Below are positions 33,755 to 44,985 of a stretch of 64,000 nt of DNA, piece after piece. Source of the DNA: Prorocentrum cordatum (Eukaryota > Sar > Dinophyceae > Prorocentrales > Prorocentraceae). The stretch's first letter is position 1. Each line of letters starts with the position of its first letter. Location of the stretch: assembly GCA_963575745.1 (NCBI GenBank), contig CAUYUJ010017637.1, forward strand, positions 105,001 through 169,000. The letters are read 5' to 3'. Both the position numbers and the translations under genes were made by a program. The notes beneath the pieces are model-generated. The model worked only from the letters and a program-made list of their open reading frames with translations. It did not search any database and was not told where the DNA came from.

Positions 33755-34838
33755 CTGACATGAAAAAAACAGCGTTGCCTCCGAGTCGGCGTGGTGAAAG
33801 ATATACATGTATGATGCGCATGTAATTGCATCGGGGTAGCTGAGCTGACAATTTGATGCGGGTGATACCTGGGCATAAGCGAGCGAGCGAGATAACGAAC
33901 AAGCAAGCAAGTAAGCAAGCAAACAAAGCCAACCCGCGTGAGCAACCAAGCAATCAAGCACGCAAGCAAGAAAAAAACACCCGCCTGAGCAACCTGTGGG
34001 CACAACCATCATGCAAAACCCGAGCAGAACTTGGTCTGGTGGGGGCCGCCACGGACTGACTCTCATAAGCAGAGGAAGAACTTCTGAGACTGCCCGTACC
34101 TCGCGAGCCATGTGGAATGTATTTGCCAACGTGGACCCTAAACAGAGTGTTCTGACAGTCTCGCTATGCACTCTATGTGCTGCAATCGATGGCATGCAAT
34201 ATATGTCGTGCAATCTACCGGGTGCAACTAGTGCGGGCATCCACACGTTACCTGCGCGCAGAAATTCTGATCCCCTGGCAGGTGAAAGATTGGAAACCAC
34301 TGGGCGTTCGTGTGTGTCCCAAGGACTCTGCCCTGAAACGCTCAGAAAGCCGTGGGTTCTGGAAGGATCTCGGCGTGCGCGCGGAGGTGCGCGCGTGGGG
34401 CCGCATGCTATCAGTTGGCAGAGTTGATGGTTGCGCGATGACTGCAGAATGGTTTCGACATGCGCGCGCGTGGAAACGCATGCTCTCGTGTGACAAGTTG
34501 CTTCTTTTTTGTTTTTATATGAGAAAAAGGTTTTATAATTCCAGCGAGCGCGCGCCGCTGAACTCTAGCAACTTTTTGTTGAAAAAAAAACAAGCGGCAT
34601 TTGAAAAATGTTAGTCAGCTGTCTTGTGTTATAAGAAAGAGCTCTTTCTGTGGTCGCTTGTAGGGTCCCTCCCGGATTCGACGGGAGGGGGGACTTCCCT
34701 AAAACGGCTCCGGGCTCTGAACCTCTGGGGGGGGGCCCGAGAACCTGGGGGTCACCCCCCCCCCGCGAGGGGGCGGGGGCCCCCGAGAACTGAGTGAAGA
34801 AGGGTGGGAAGGGTGGGAAGTGTGGGAAACAACAACAA
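33755..34838. other. Region upstream of cold-shock gene copy 2, no gene resolved
   Basis: Counterpart of 8349-9430. It keeps the plus-strand frame containing WKDLGVRAEVRAWGRML and AEWFRHARAWKRMLSCD with two substitutions relative to unit 1. No domain is recognised. A possible upstream exon of the minus-strand gene could not be defined. Confidence 0.45.
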
Positions 34839-35575
34839 GAAAACGGAACGAAGTGCACACGCGCGCGTCGTCGCGCGCGCATGCCGGAATCTCTCAAATT
34901 CCTGGTATTTACATCGGGATTCAAATCGAAAATCCGAAAAAATGTAAAACCACACGTTTTCGCAATACGGATTATCAAAAAACAACTTCCGCGCGCGCGC
35001 TTGCGAATTTGTTGTTATAGAAAATCTGTGTTGGAAAAAAATAATGTCTGTCAACCGTTGAACAAAAATGCTACGGGGTTCGCGCGCGCACATGTCGAAA
35101 GCATTCGAACGCCCTTGCGCGCGTAACGTCGCAAGAATGAAGTGCAAACGACGGGGCGACATGCACACGCGCGCGTCGTCGCGCGCGCATGCCGCAATCC
35201 GTCAAACACCTTCGGTATCATAAGGGTTTCAAAACCGAGTGTCCCGAAACGATATATAAAAAACACCTGGTTTCGCAACCTCTGGGTTCAGAAAAGCATT
35301 CGCTCGCGCTCTTGCAACTTCTTAAGAAAAACGCTCTGGTTGCGCAGGATGTTCATGGAATTCTACCAAACGGGCCTCTTGCGCCTTATGCCGAAATCAT
35401 TCGACCGCCCTTGCGCGCGTGCTGTCGCAAGAACCCTTTGCAAACGACGGGACGAAGAGCACACGCGCGCGACATCGCGCGCGCGTGCCACAATCCGTCA
35501 AAGACCCTCGGTGTCGTAGGGATTTCGGAACCGAGTGTCCCGAAACCATACATACACACATGGTGTCGCAACATC
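34838..35575 (+). repeat. ~300-bp CG-rich satellite, about 2.5 units
   Basis: Core boxes near 34850, 35155 and 35450, each followed by GGTTTCGCAA and GCTCTTGC phrases. It replaces the ~140-bp repeats found at the matching place in unit 1. Confidence 0.85.
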
Positions 35576-35584
35576 AACTTTTCC

Positions 35585-37075
35585 CAACCATCCTGTGGTG
35601 TTGGGTCCTCGTTTTGAAGAGACGGTCCCCGCGTCTCCTTCCTGCCTCCTCCCCATCAAACTTCCTCTTTGCGTTTCACCCACCCAATACAAAGTTTCGT
35701 GGCCCCATAGAGAGCTCCCCCTAAGGCCCCAGTGGGGGTGGTCACATGCGTCCGCCACAACCAGTACAGCGTTCCGCCACACCCAGTACAGCGTGTTGTG
35801 GCCCCATAGGGAGTTCCACCCAACGCTCCGATGATGGTGACCACATGCGTCCGCCACACCCAGTACACCGTCCGCCACACCCAGTACACCGCTTCGTGGC
35901 CCCATAGGGAGCTCCACCTGCTGCCCCAGTGGGGGGGGCACATGCGTCCGCCACACTCAATACAGCGCTTCGTGGCCCCATAGAGAGCCCACCCAAGGCG
36001 CCAGTGGGGGTGGCCACATGCGTCCGCCACACCCAATACAGCGCTTCGTGGCCCCATAGGGAATTCCACATAAGGCCCCAGTGGGGGTGGCCACATGCGC
36101 CCGCCACACCCAGTACAGCGTTTGCGTGGCCCCATAGAATGCTCCACCGCGTGCGGCGCCAGTGAGGGGGGGGCACATGCGCCCGCCACACCCAGTACAG
36201 CGCTTCGTGGCCCCATAGGGAGCTCCACCTGCGTGTTGTGGCCCCATAGGGAGCTCCACCTGCGGGGGTGGCCACATACGTCGGCCCCAGTGGTGGGGGG
36301 GGGGGGGGGCACATGCGCCCGCCACACCCAGTGCAGCGCTTCGTGGCCCCATAGGGTTCTCCACGTAAGGCCCAAGTGGGGGTGTCCACATGCGCCAGCC
36401 ACACCCAAGACAACGCTTCTTGGCCCCATAGAGAACTCCACCAACAAAACAATGGCACCGCCCGCATGTGTCCACCACCCGATACTGCCTTTTGCGGCCG
36501 TATTGATTGGGAGCTCCACCAAGCCCCACTGGCACCGCCGCATGCGTCCCCCCCACCCAGTACAGCGTTACGTGGCCCCGTGGGGAGCTCCAGTGGCCCG
36601 CCCGCATGCGACCCCCCACCCAGTGCAGCGTTTCGTGCGCCCATAGGGAGCTCCACCGAAGGCCCCAGTGGCACCGCCCGGATGCGTCTCCCCTCCGGTG
36701 GCCCCACAAGGAGCTCAACCGAAAGTCCCAGTGGCACCGCCCGCATGCGTCGCCCACCACCCAGTGCAGCGCTTCGTGGCCCCATAGGGAACTCCACAGA
36801 AAGACCCCCGCGGCACCGCCCGCATGCGTCTCCCCCAATCAGTACAGCGTTTCGTGGCCTCATCGGGGGCTCCAACGAGGGGAACCACCTGCATGCGTCA
36901 GCCACGCCCAAGACAGCGCTTCGTGGCCCATAAGGAGCTCCACCCAAGGCCCCAGTGGCACCGCCCGCATGCGTCTCCCCCACCCATTACGGCACGTCCC
37001 TCACGCGCGTCGTGGCCCCATGAGGATCCCCACCGGCAGCACAAGTGCATATGGTTGGGTCCTTCGCCAGGATAA
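35585..37075 (-). repeat. Inverted 90-bp-family array with end boxes
   Basis: The plus strand begins with the reverse complement of the hairpin box (TTTTCCCAACCATCCTGTGG), then a short CTCC-rich run, then about 18 degenerate copies of GGCCCCATAGGGAGCTCCAC and CATGCGTCCGCCACACCCAG, spaced roughly 70-100 bases. It ends at ATATGGTTGGGTCCTTCGCC, the reverse complement of the sequence that opens the 19300 array. So a whole array module lies here in opposite orientation. Open frames of 240-413 codons are repeat artefacts. Confidence 0.85.
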
Positions 37076-37084
37076 TCAAAAAAA

Positions 37085-37300
37085 TGCGCCCGTGCTCTTG
37101 CGAGCTCTTCAAGAGAACCCTTTGGTTGTTCAGCACGTTCATGCAATTCTGCCAAAGGGGCCTCTCGCGCCGCATGCCGAAATCATTCGAACCCCCTTGC
37201 GCGCGCGCTGGGGGGGCACGGTCCGTGTCAAATAACACCATGCGGGCCACTCTCGCGCGTCGACCGCGCGCGCATGTCGAACTCTGTCCAAAACCTTCAT
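37085..37300 (+). repeat. ~300-bp satellite, partial unit
   Basis: GCTCTTGCGAGCTCTTCAAG, GCCAAAGGGGCC and GTCGACCGCGCGCGCATGTC phrases as in 13620-13830 and 40010-40215. It leads into the ~430-bp module. Confidence 0.75.
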
Positions 37301-37715
37301 CACCGACGCGAAGCCGCCGTCATCGTCGTCGGCGTGATCAGCATCGGCACCGTCGCTGGCCGTGCCGTCGCCGCTGTCACCCTCGCCACCAGCACCGCTA
37401 CTATCATCATCGTGTCTTCCGCTGTCGAAGCTGCCATGAGACCGCGCCCGCCCAAGTCACCGACTCGCACTGAAGTGCCCGCTGGGCTGTGCCCAGCGGT
37501 CAGCGCCACCGCGGCCGCGTCAGTCGCGCCAAACTATTTGCGCGCGAGCATGCGCGGGCTAGCGCAGCCGCAGAGATGCACCAGCCAACACCAAGCATTC
37601 ATCGCAATCGCCGCCGAATGGGTTTTGCAAACCAAGTTGCGGATGGGTGGATGGGTGGTGGGATGATTGCGCGAGCAGTCAGTGGAGTTGACAACTCACT
37701 GCGAATAGCAATGAA
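37290..37715 (+). repeat. Dispersed ~430-bp module, copy 2
   Basis: Same content as 13840-14250. Its end box is altered (TTGCGGATGGGTGGATGGGT), so the perfect quadruplex pattern is lost. The GAGTTGACAACTC palindrome is kept at about 37684-37696. Confidence 0.7.
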
Positions 37716-37866
37716 TTCTCCTTTCTAAAAACAAAATAGACTCTACGGCGTTCGCCGCCCCCCTTTCGGGCATGCAAATCATATATGATTCTGACCACAT
37801 GTCCATCCGAAATATGAATTTACATTATCCCAGGGGAACCCGTATCGGTCCCCCTGAGGTTCCCCT

Positions 37867-37868
<2 letters not shown>

Positions 37869-37960
<92 letters not shown>
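37869..37960. repeat. (GA)n followed by poly-A
   Basis: About 14 GA dinucleotides run into about 62 A. A ~300-bp satellite unit follows at once. Homopolymer length may be inexact in the assembly. Confidence 0.95.
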
Positions 37961-37979
37961 GATACGCGGGGACATCGCT

Positions 37980-38475
37980 TGTTCTCACATAACACTTTTG
38001 CACGAATCCGTTTGCAGAAAATGGGACGAAGTGCACACGCGCGCGTCGTCGCGCGTGCATGCCGAAATCCTCCAAAAACCTTCGGTCTCGGACAGATTTC
38101 GCAATCGAGATCCCATAAAACTTGCAAAAACACAGGGCGTCGCAACACGGATGTGCTAAAAATGCTTACGCGCGAGCTCTTGCGAAATCTTGAGAAAACC
38201 ATAAGTTGTTCAAGGGTTTCACAAAATGCTGCCAAACGGGCTTCGCGCGCGCGCATGTCGAAATCTGTCGAACGCCCTTGCGCGCGTGCCGTCGCGAGAA
38301 TCCTCTGCAAAAAACCGGACGAAGTGCAGACGCGCGCGTCGTCGCGCGCGTACGCCGAAATCCTTCAAAACCTATCGGTTTCGGAAGGAATTCAAAATCG
38401 TGTGTCCAAGAAACCCACAAAAACAAAAGGTTTCGCAACACGGATTTTCAACAAAAAAATGCGCGCGCGCTCTTG
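37980..38475 (+). repeat. ~300-bp CG-rich satellite, about 1.6 units
   Basis: Core boxes near 38025 and 38317 with the standard intervening phrases, entering CGT array 3 as satellite blocks do at 10575 and 12052. Confidence 0.85.
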
Positions 38476-39235
38476 CGTCGTCGTCGTCGTCGCCGTCCTG
38501 CCTCCTCCCTTGTCGTCGTCGTCGCCGTCGTGGTCCTCTGTCTTTCCTCGTCGTCGTCGTCGTCCTCTTTGGCGTCGTGGTCGTTTCCGTCGTCATTGTC
38601 GCCGTGGTCGTCCTTCCTCCTCCTCCCTCGTCGTCGTCGTCGTCGTCGTCCGTCGTCGGCATCTCGTCGTCGTCCTCCTTATTTCGTCGCCGTCGTCGTC
38701 GTCGTCGCCGACGTCGTCTTCCCTCCTCCCTCGTCGTTATCGTCGTCGGCGTCGCCGTCCTCCCTAATTCGTCGTTCGCGTCGTCGCCGTCCTCCATTAT
38801 CCCTCGTCGTTGTCGTCGTTGTCGCCGTCGTCGTCCTCCGTCCTCCCTCGTCATCGTCGTATTCGTTGGCGACGTCGGCGTCGTCGTCGGCGTCGCCATC
38901 GTCGTCGTCGTCGGCGTCGGCGTCGGCGTCGTCGTCGCCGTCGTCGCCGCCGTCGTCGTCGACGTCGGCGTCGCCGTCGTCGCCGCCGTCGTCGTCGTCG
39001 TCGGCGTCGTCGACGTCGTCGTCGTCGGCGTCGCCGTCGTCGTCGTCGGCGTCATCCTCGTCGTCGTCGGCGTCGGCGTCGTCGTCGTCGTCGTCGGTGT
39101 CGTCGTCGTCGTTGTTGTCGTCGTCGTCGCCGATGTCGTTGGAAACGTCGTCGGTGTCGTCGTAGTCGTCGTCGTCGTCGTCGGCGTCGTCGTCGTCGTC
39201 GACGTCGCTGTCGTCGTCGGCGTCGGTGTCGTTGG
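38475..39235 (+). repeat. (CGT)n array 3
   Basis: The longest of the three CGT arrays. The minus-strand frame at 38679-39245 begins MALTNDTDADDD and is mostly Asp. The closing sequence contains a perfect quadruplex motif, GGGTGGGTGGGTGGG, at 39293-39307. Confidence 0.9.
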
Positions 39236-39560
39236 TAAGTGCCATTTGGTACCTACCGTCACGGTCTTAAGAGGTTTGGCAAACCAAGTTGCGGGTGGGT
39301 GGGTGGGATGTTTGCAAGAGTATGGGATGTGTCAAATCATGTGCAAAAATCAGTTGCACCCATCTAGACTATCCCCCATATCCCCCCCGGGATTATCGAC
39401 TCCCCTCTTTTCGTACTGCAATTTACATATGATTCGGCCCCATCGTCCATCCGAACTATGAATCCATACTATCCCAGCCCAGCCGGTATTGCCCCCCCGC
39501 CATCCTTTGCCAAAAAATACGCGCGCGCATTCGCTTATCAAAAAGCATCAGTTGTCAAGA
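39236..39560. other. Spacer after CGT array 3
   Basis: Holds the quadruplex motif, a TATCCCCCATATCCCCCCC stretch and ATCCCAGCCCAGCC, as at 12731-13090. No gene is seen. Confidence 0.5.
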
Positions 39561-40225
39561 ATTTCTTTGCAAAAAAATGAAGCGACGTGCACACGCGCGC
39601 GTCGCGGCGCGCGCTTCCCGAAATCATTCAAAAAACAATAGGTCGCACAAGGATGTCACAATCGAGTGTCCAAAAAAAACTACAAACACACAAGGTTTCG
39701 CAACACGGATTTCCCAAAAAAACTTGCGCGCGCGCTCTTGCGAATTCTTAAGAAAACCACTCGGTTGCTCAACAGTTTCAAAAGATACTACCAAACGGGC
39801 TTCGCGCGCGCATGCCGAAATCGTTCGAACGCCTTTGCGCGCGTGCCGTCGCGAGAGTCCTTTTGCAAAAAACGGGACGTAGTGCACACGCGTGCGTCGT
39901 CGCGCGCATGCCGAAATCCTTCTAACACCTTCGTATTCGTATCGATCTCGAAACCGAATACCAGAAAACAATCAAAAACATATGGCTTCGCAACATCAGC
40001 GTTCAAAAAAACTTGCGCGCGCGCTCTTGCGAATCCGGTGGGGAAGCCCTATTTTTCACCATGTCCATGGAGTTCTGCCAAAAAAATGCTCTGGCGCCGC
40101 ATGCCGACAGCATTCGCACGCCCTTGCACGCGTGCTGGTGGGGGGCACGATCCGTGTCAAATAACAGCATACGGGCCACTCTCGCGCGTCGGCCGCGCGT
40201 GCATGTCGAACTCTTTCCAAAACCT
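39560..40225 (+). repeat. ~300-bp CG-rich satellite, about 2 units
   Basis: Core boxes near 39580 and 39876. Counterpart of 13090-13830 without the long poly-A. Confidence 0.85.
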
Positions 40226-40640
40226 CCATCACCGACGCGAGGGCGCCGTCATCGTCGTCGGCGTGGTCAGCATCGGCGCCCGCACTGGCCGCGCCTTCGT
40301 CGGCACGAACATCGTCACCAGCACCGCCATTATCATCATCGTGTCTTCCGTTGTCGACGCTGCCATGAGACCGCGCCCGCCCAAGTCACCGATTCGCACT
40401 GAAGTGCCCGCTGGGATGCGCCCAGCGGTCAGCGCCACCGCGGCCGCGTAGGCGGCGCCAAACTAGTTGGCCGCTGCGCGCGCGTGCTGGGGTTGGCACG
40501 GCCGCAGAGATGCACCAGCCAACGCCAAGCATGCATCGTAATCGCCAACGCATGAGTTTTGCACACCAAGTTGCGGGTGGGTGGGTAGGATGCTTGCAAG
40601 AGCATGGGAGTTGACAATTCACTGCAAACCAAAATTATTT
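40215..40640 (+). repeat. Dispersed ~430-bp module, copy 3
   Basis: Same module as 13840-14250. It ends ACCAAGTTGCGGGTGGGTGG (from 40566) and GAGTTGACAATTC near 40610. The minus-strand frame at 40229-40438 (69 codons, TSVRIGDLGGRGLMAA) also exists in copy 2. Confidence 0.7.
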
Positions 40641-43600
40641 GCACCACCTAGATTGCACCACCTATATTGCACCGCACAGATTGCAACGCACATTTTGCTA
40701 GAAACACAGTGCTTGGGGTCCACGATGGCTGCTAACATTTGACTTTGGTGTTGGACCCATTTTGGCCAGGCGATTTGCCAGGAGGCCCCAAGAGGCCCCC
40801 AAGAGGCCCCCGAGAGGCTGCCGAGCGACGCCCAAGATACCCCAAGAGGCCCCCCCGAGGCACCCAAGACGCTCCAAGAAGACCCCTGGACCGCCAAGAG
40901 TCCCCCTAAGACGCCTCACGAGGACCTCAAGAAGCTCTCAAGAGACATCCGAAGAGGCTCCGAGACGTATCCAGAGGGCCTCTGGCCATTCTGCTCCTCC
41001 TCCTCTTTCTCCTCCTCCTCCTCCTCTTCCTCCTCCTCCTCCTCCTGTTCCTCCTCCGCCCTCCTCCCTTTTCCATCTCCCCTTCCCCCTCCTCCTCCTC
41101 CTCCTTTTTCCTCCTCCTTCGACGACGACGACGACCACCACCGACGACGACGACAACAACGACGACGACGAGGATTTCTCCTCCATCGTCCCCCTCTTGG
41201 GGTATCCCAGCCCGATGTTCAACTGCATGCTCCTCCACATCCCTGATCAGGGCAACTCGCCTGGGCATCGTTTCTGGATGGGCTGGTGGGGTTACGCGAA
41301 GCGTCCAGAGTTGGCCTTAGGAAACGGGATACACGGGGCGCAAAGGCGCATTCGATGCTGTGTACTGTATGTAGCGCAGGCCAGATGGCACAATCTCCGC
41401 CAGCGTACCGTAGGCACTGTGCACCAGAAACCAATCGGCACCACCTCACGTACGACCCAGCGACGTTGAACGCTGAAGCACTTCCCCGTGCCGTCTCGGC
41501 GTGCAATCAGGGAAACCACGCGGCGGCGTGCAGCAGCCGCGCAGCGCACTCGCCGAACAACAGCCCGCACCCCACCTCTGAGCGGAGTGTCCTCAGGTCC
41601 CTTCGGGCTCTACGCACTGATTTTGCCAGTGCTCTTCAAGGGACCCAGGGCCCAAAGCAACGGACGCTTCCCGGCGCTGCTGAGCGCTCTTGGGAGTTGC
41701 CGCGTGGCTTTTGCAGAAGCCTCAAGAAGCCTCCTCGCCTTTCCAGTCTTAAGAGCACCCGAACCAGCCCAGAAGGCCCCCAAGATTGCCAAAAGACGGC
41801 CTCCAAGCCCCCACGAGGGACACAAGAGCGACACATGGAAAACATGAATTGGCACTAGGAGCCCTGGACCCCAATATTGCCTCCGAGACTGCCTGGAGGC
41901 CCACAAGAGGCCCCAAGAAACTCCGTGAGGCATCTAAGAGCCCTGAGGTCCACGATCCAGGCACAGTGGCAGGTTGGGCCGAAGGCCGCTAGCTGTGCCA
42001 TCTACTATTCGGCCCAAGCTGTTTAATGCAGTCTGCGCCGTGCAACATGCGGGGTGCAGGGTGCGTGTTGCAACCCATGTGGTACAATCTAGGTGGCGCG
42101 GTGCCTGCTGCGTGGTGCAACTCGGGCACTGGGCGTGCACGAGGCGGCCACGCGCGGGCACCGCGCAGAAACCAGGAGAACCGACAGCCAGCACACGGGG
42201 CGGGCACCAAGCGGGCACGGGCGCCCCCAGCCGCCGAGCCCGGAACCGCCAGTCAGCGCACGGGACGGGCACGCGCGCCCACCGGCCGACAGCCCGCCAG
42301 GCGAAAGCGCGGGACCACAGGCCGATGGCTCAGACACAGAAGTAAGCACCTCCAGAGCGGGCACTGTTTGGGGAACTGGTGGATGGGGAAGGAGGAGCGG
42401 AGGCAGGAAGGAGCCCGAGGGGCACCTTTGCCCATGGCCTCCCGCGCGCCGAAGTGCCCTGGACTGTCGCGCGCGCCGCGCGGCCCTCGCCAGGCACCCC
42501 TCGAGCAAAAACGCCTGCTCAGCAGCGGCAGCGGCATCAGCGGCGGCGGCGAACTGCGGCGGCACCTGCAGACCCGTCCCCGACGCCGTGATTCCCTGCA
42601 AGAGTAGGCCCCCGAAGGTCTGAGGTCCTGAGGAGAAGAGCCACGGCGCGGGACTCCTGTCCTACAGCTTGCGGCATCCGCCGGCTACACGCGGCAGGGT
42701 GATCCTGGGCAAAAGTGACCCATGGTGCGCGGTGCGTGGGGCGATTCGAGCGAATCCTCAGGCTACCTTGGGGGGATCGACTGCACCCGTCGCGTGGCGG
42801 CGCACGGGCCGAAAAACGAACAGCTCTGCCCCGCTGGCCGCAGGAGCACCGCCCCGGCTGGGACAGCCCCGTTCTGGCCGCGGGGCTCGGAGGGCCGCAC
42901 TGGGGGCGCGGCCTGCGGATCGCTGCGTGCGGTGCGGCAGCGGCGGCCTGCGCGCGGGGGTCTGCGGCCCCACCCCCCGCGCGCGCCCCTCGAAGGCCGC
43001 ATACCAGAGGTCACTCCGGCGAGGGGTCGCTCCCACGCGCGGCCGGCCGCCCGGCTCGGGAGGGGCGTCTGTTCGGGCCCCGGGGCCGCGAACACCAGCC
43101 CGCAGTGAGGAGCCGGCTTCGGGGACGGGGTCGAGAACCGCGCCTCTGGGCACGGAGTGGGCGTCCTCAGGTCTTGCGCATAATCCCGTGGGCCTCAGTC
43201 GTCACTCCTGCGCAGAGTCTTGAAAGGGGCCGGACACCAAATCCTCAAATTTACCAGGGCTTCCCGCGCGCCCCCTGGGCTTCGGGAAACGTTCCCGCAT
43301 CCATTTTTCGCGTCCAATCAGGCCCCAAAACAAGCGAAGAGGGCCCCAAGAAGCCCCCGAGACGGCCCAAGAGAGCCCAGAGTCGCCGAACGATCGCTCC
43401 CAAACGCTCAAGATTGCCCCCAGACGGCCCAAGAGGCCTCCAAGACGCCCAAAAGAAGCCTCCAAGAGGCCTCTCGAGAGGCCAAATTCACTGATTTCCC
43501 CGAGGTGTTGCATGGATGTCGGAGTTCTCGCCTTTGCGGCGCCCCGACCCTTCCAGGCAGCCCAGGCCCCCAAGACCGCCCCATGACGGCCCACGAGGCC

Positions 43601-43950
43601 TCCAAGAGGGCCCCAAGACGGCCCAAAAAGGAACCGAAGAGAGGGAACACGAACCGAAAATCCGAGCCTTCCCCCGCAAGAGGCACCCAGGAAGTCCCAG
43701 GAGGCCCCACGAGGACCCCAAGAAGCCCGCCCCCGAAGGCCCCCGAACTGCCCTCAAGAGGCGTCCAAATTGCCCCGAACAGGCCCCCGAGAGGCCTCCC
43801 ACGAGATCCCAACAAACGTCCATTAGGCTTCACACCCACGACCCAGGCAGGGTGGCGGAATGGTCCGAGGGCCACTAGATTTGTCCGAAGAAATTATTCA
43901 AACCACTCACCCTGTGGCGCGCACAGTCCTTTTTTTCTAAGCACACGACG
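40640..43950. other. Duplicated GC-rich block, no supported gene (unit 2)
   Basis: Counterpart of 14250-16860. It is interrupted at 40836-41488 by material absent from unit 1. It holds CCAAGAGGCCC-type repeats (40785-40920, 43320-43800) and the very GC-rich stretch 42080-43130. Long minus-strand frames of unit 1 are broken here by indels near 42250 and 42480, which argues against coding. Confidence 0.6.
40836..41488. repeat. Pyrimidine-rich insertion private to unit 2
   Basis: Contains a degenerate CTCCTCCTTTTCCTC tract (40990-41120), a GACGACGACAACAACGACGA run (41121-41175), and about 310 bases without recognisable content. Unit 1 passes directly from CCGAGCGACCCAAGAGACCC to the matching sequence beyond (14440-14465). 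Confidence 0.7.
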
Positions 43951-43959
<9 letters not shown>

Positions 43960-44018
<59 letters not shown>

Positions 44019-44985
44019 TATATAATATATCATATATATATATCCATAACTACATAGGTATATGCATACACATATACATATATATGTAAACACACACGTA
44101 TATGTGTGCATGTAGGTGCGTGTGTATGTATATATATATACATATATATATATACATACATACGCATACATATGCATACCCATAGACCTAACACATAAGC
44201 ATGTATGTGTGTACGCATATACGTAACAGTATACAAAGCCGACGACTTGTGCACACACACGCATGAACATATACGAATACACGCGCACGTACATTTACCT
44301 ATACATAAAAATGTACATATACATATACACAGGCATAGACATACACATAAACATACGTGCACATAGATATAGACACACCGACATACATGAATGTGAACCG
44401 ATGTGCATGTATACATATACGTATACGCATACAAATACACGCACGCATAAACATATGCATGTATATGTACACCGACACCTTTGTTGACATACACAGATAC
44501 ATGTGCACATACACATACACAACTACATACATACACGTATACATATGCATATACGAGCGCACGCACACACGAGTATGCAAATACTCTTGCGCAGACGTAC
44601 GCACGCATACAAACATATACATATGACAACGATAAACAGTTGCAAATACGTTTGCATGTCTATGTACAGAAACCTGTACATAAACAGAACACAGACATGC
44701 ACATACGCATACACCTATCCACACAGACGTAAACACATACAGACGCACAGACATGTACATATACACACACAAAAAAAGATATGTACATGCACATAGACAT
44801 AAACATATACATATGCATGCACACATTCCTGCGCATACACATACACATAGACATTTACACACACACACACACACACACGTCTACATGAACATATATATGT
44901 ATATATGCATATATAAGTGTACAAGTGTATAAACATACAGTATACATATATGCATGCATACATACATACATACATATATTAGAAC
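43960..44985. repeat. (TA)n and ATACAT/ACGCAC-rich microsatellite, unit 2
   Basis: Starts with nearly pure (TA)n (43960-44040), then alternating words like those at 16885-18052. Counterpart of the unit 1 microsatellite. Confidence 0.95.
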
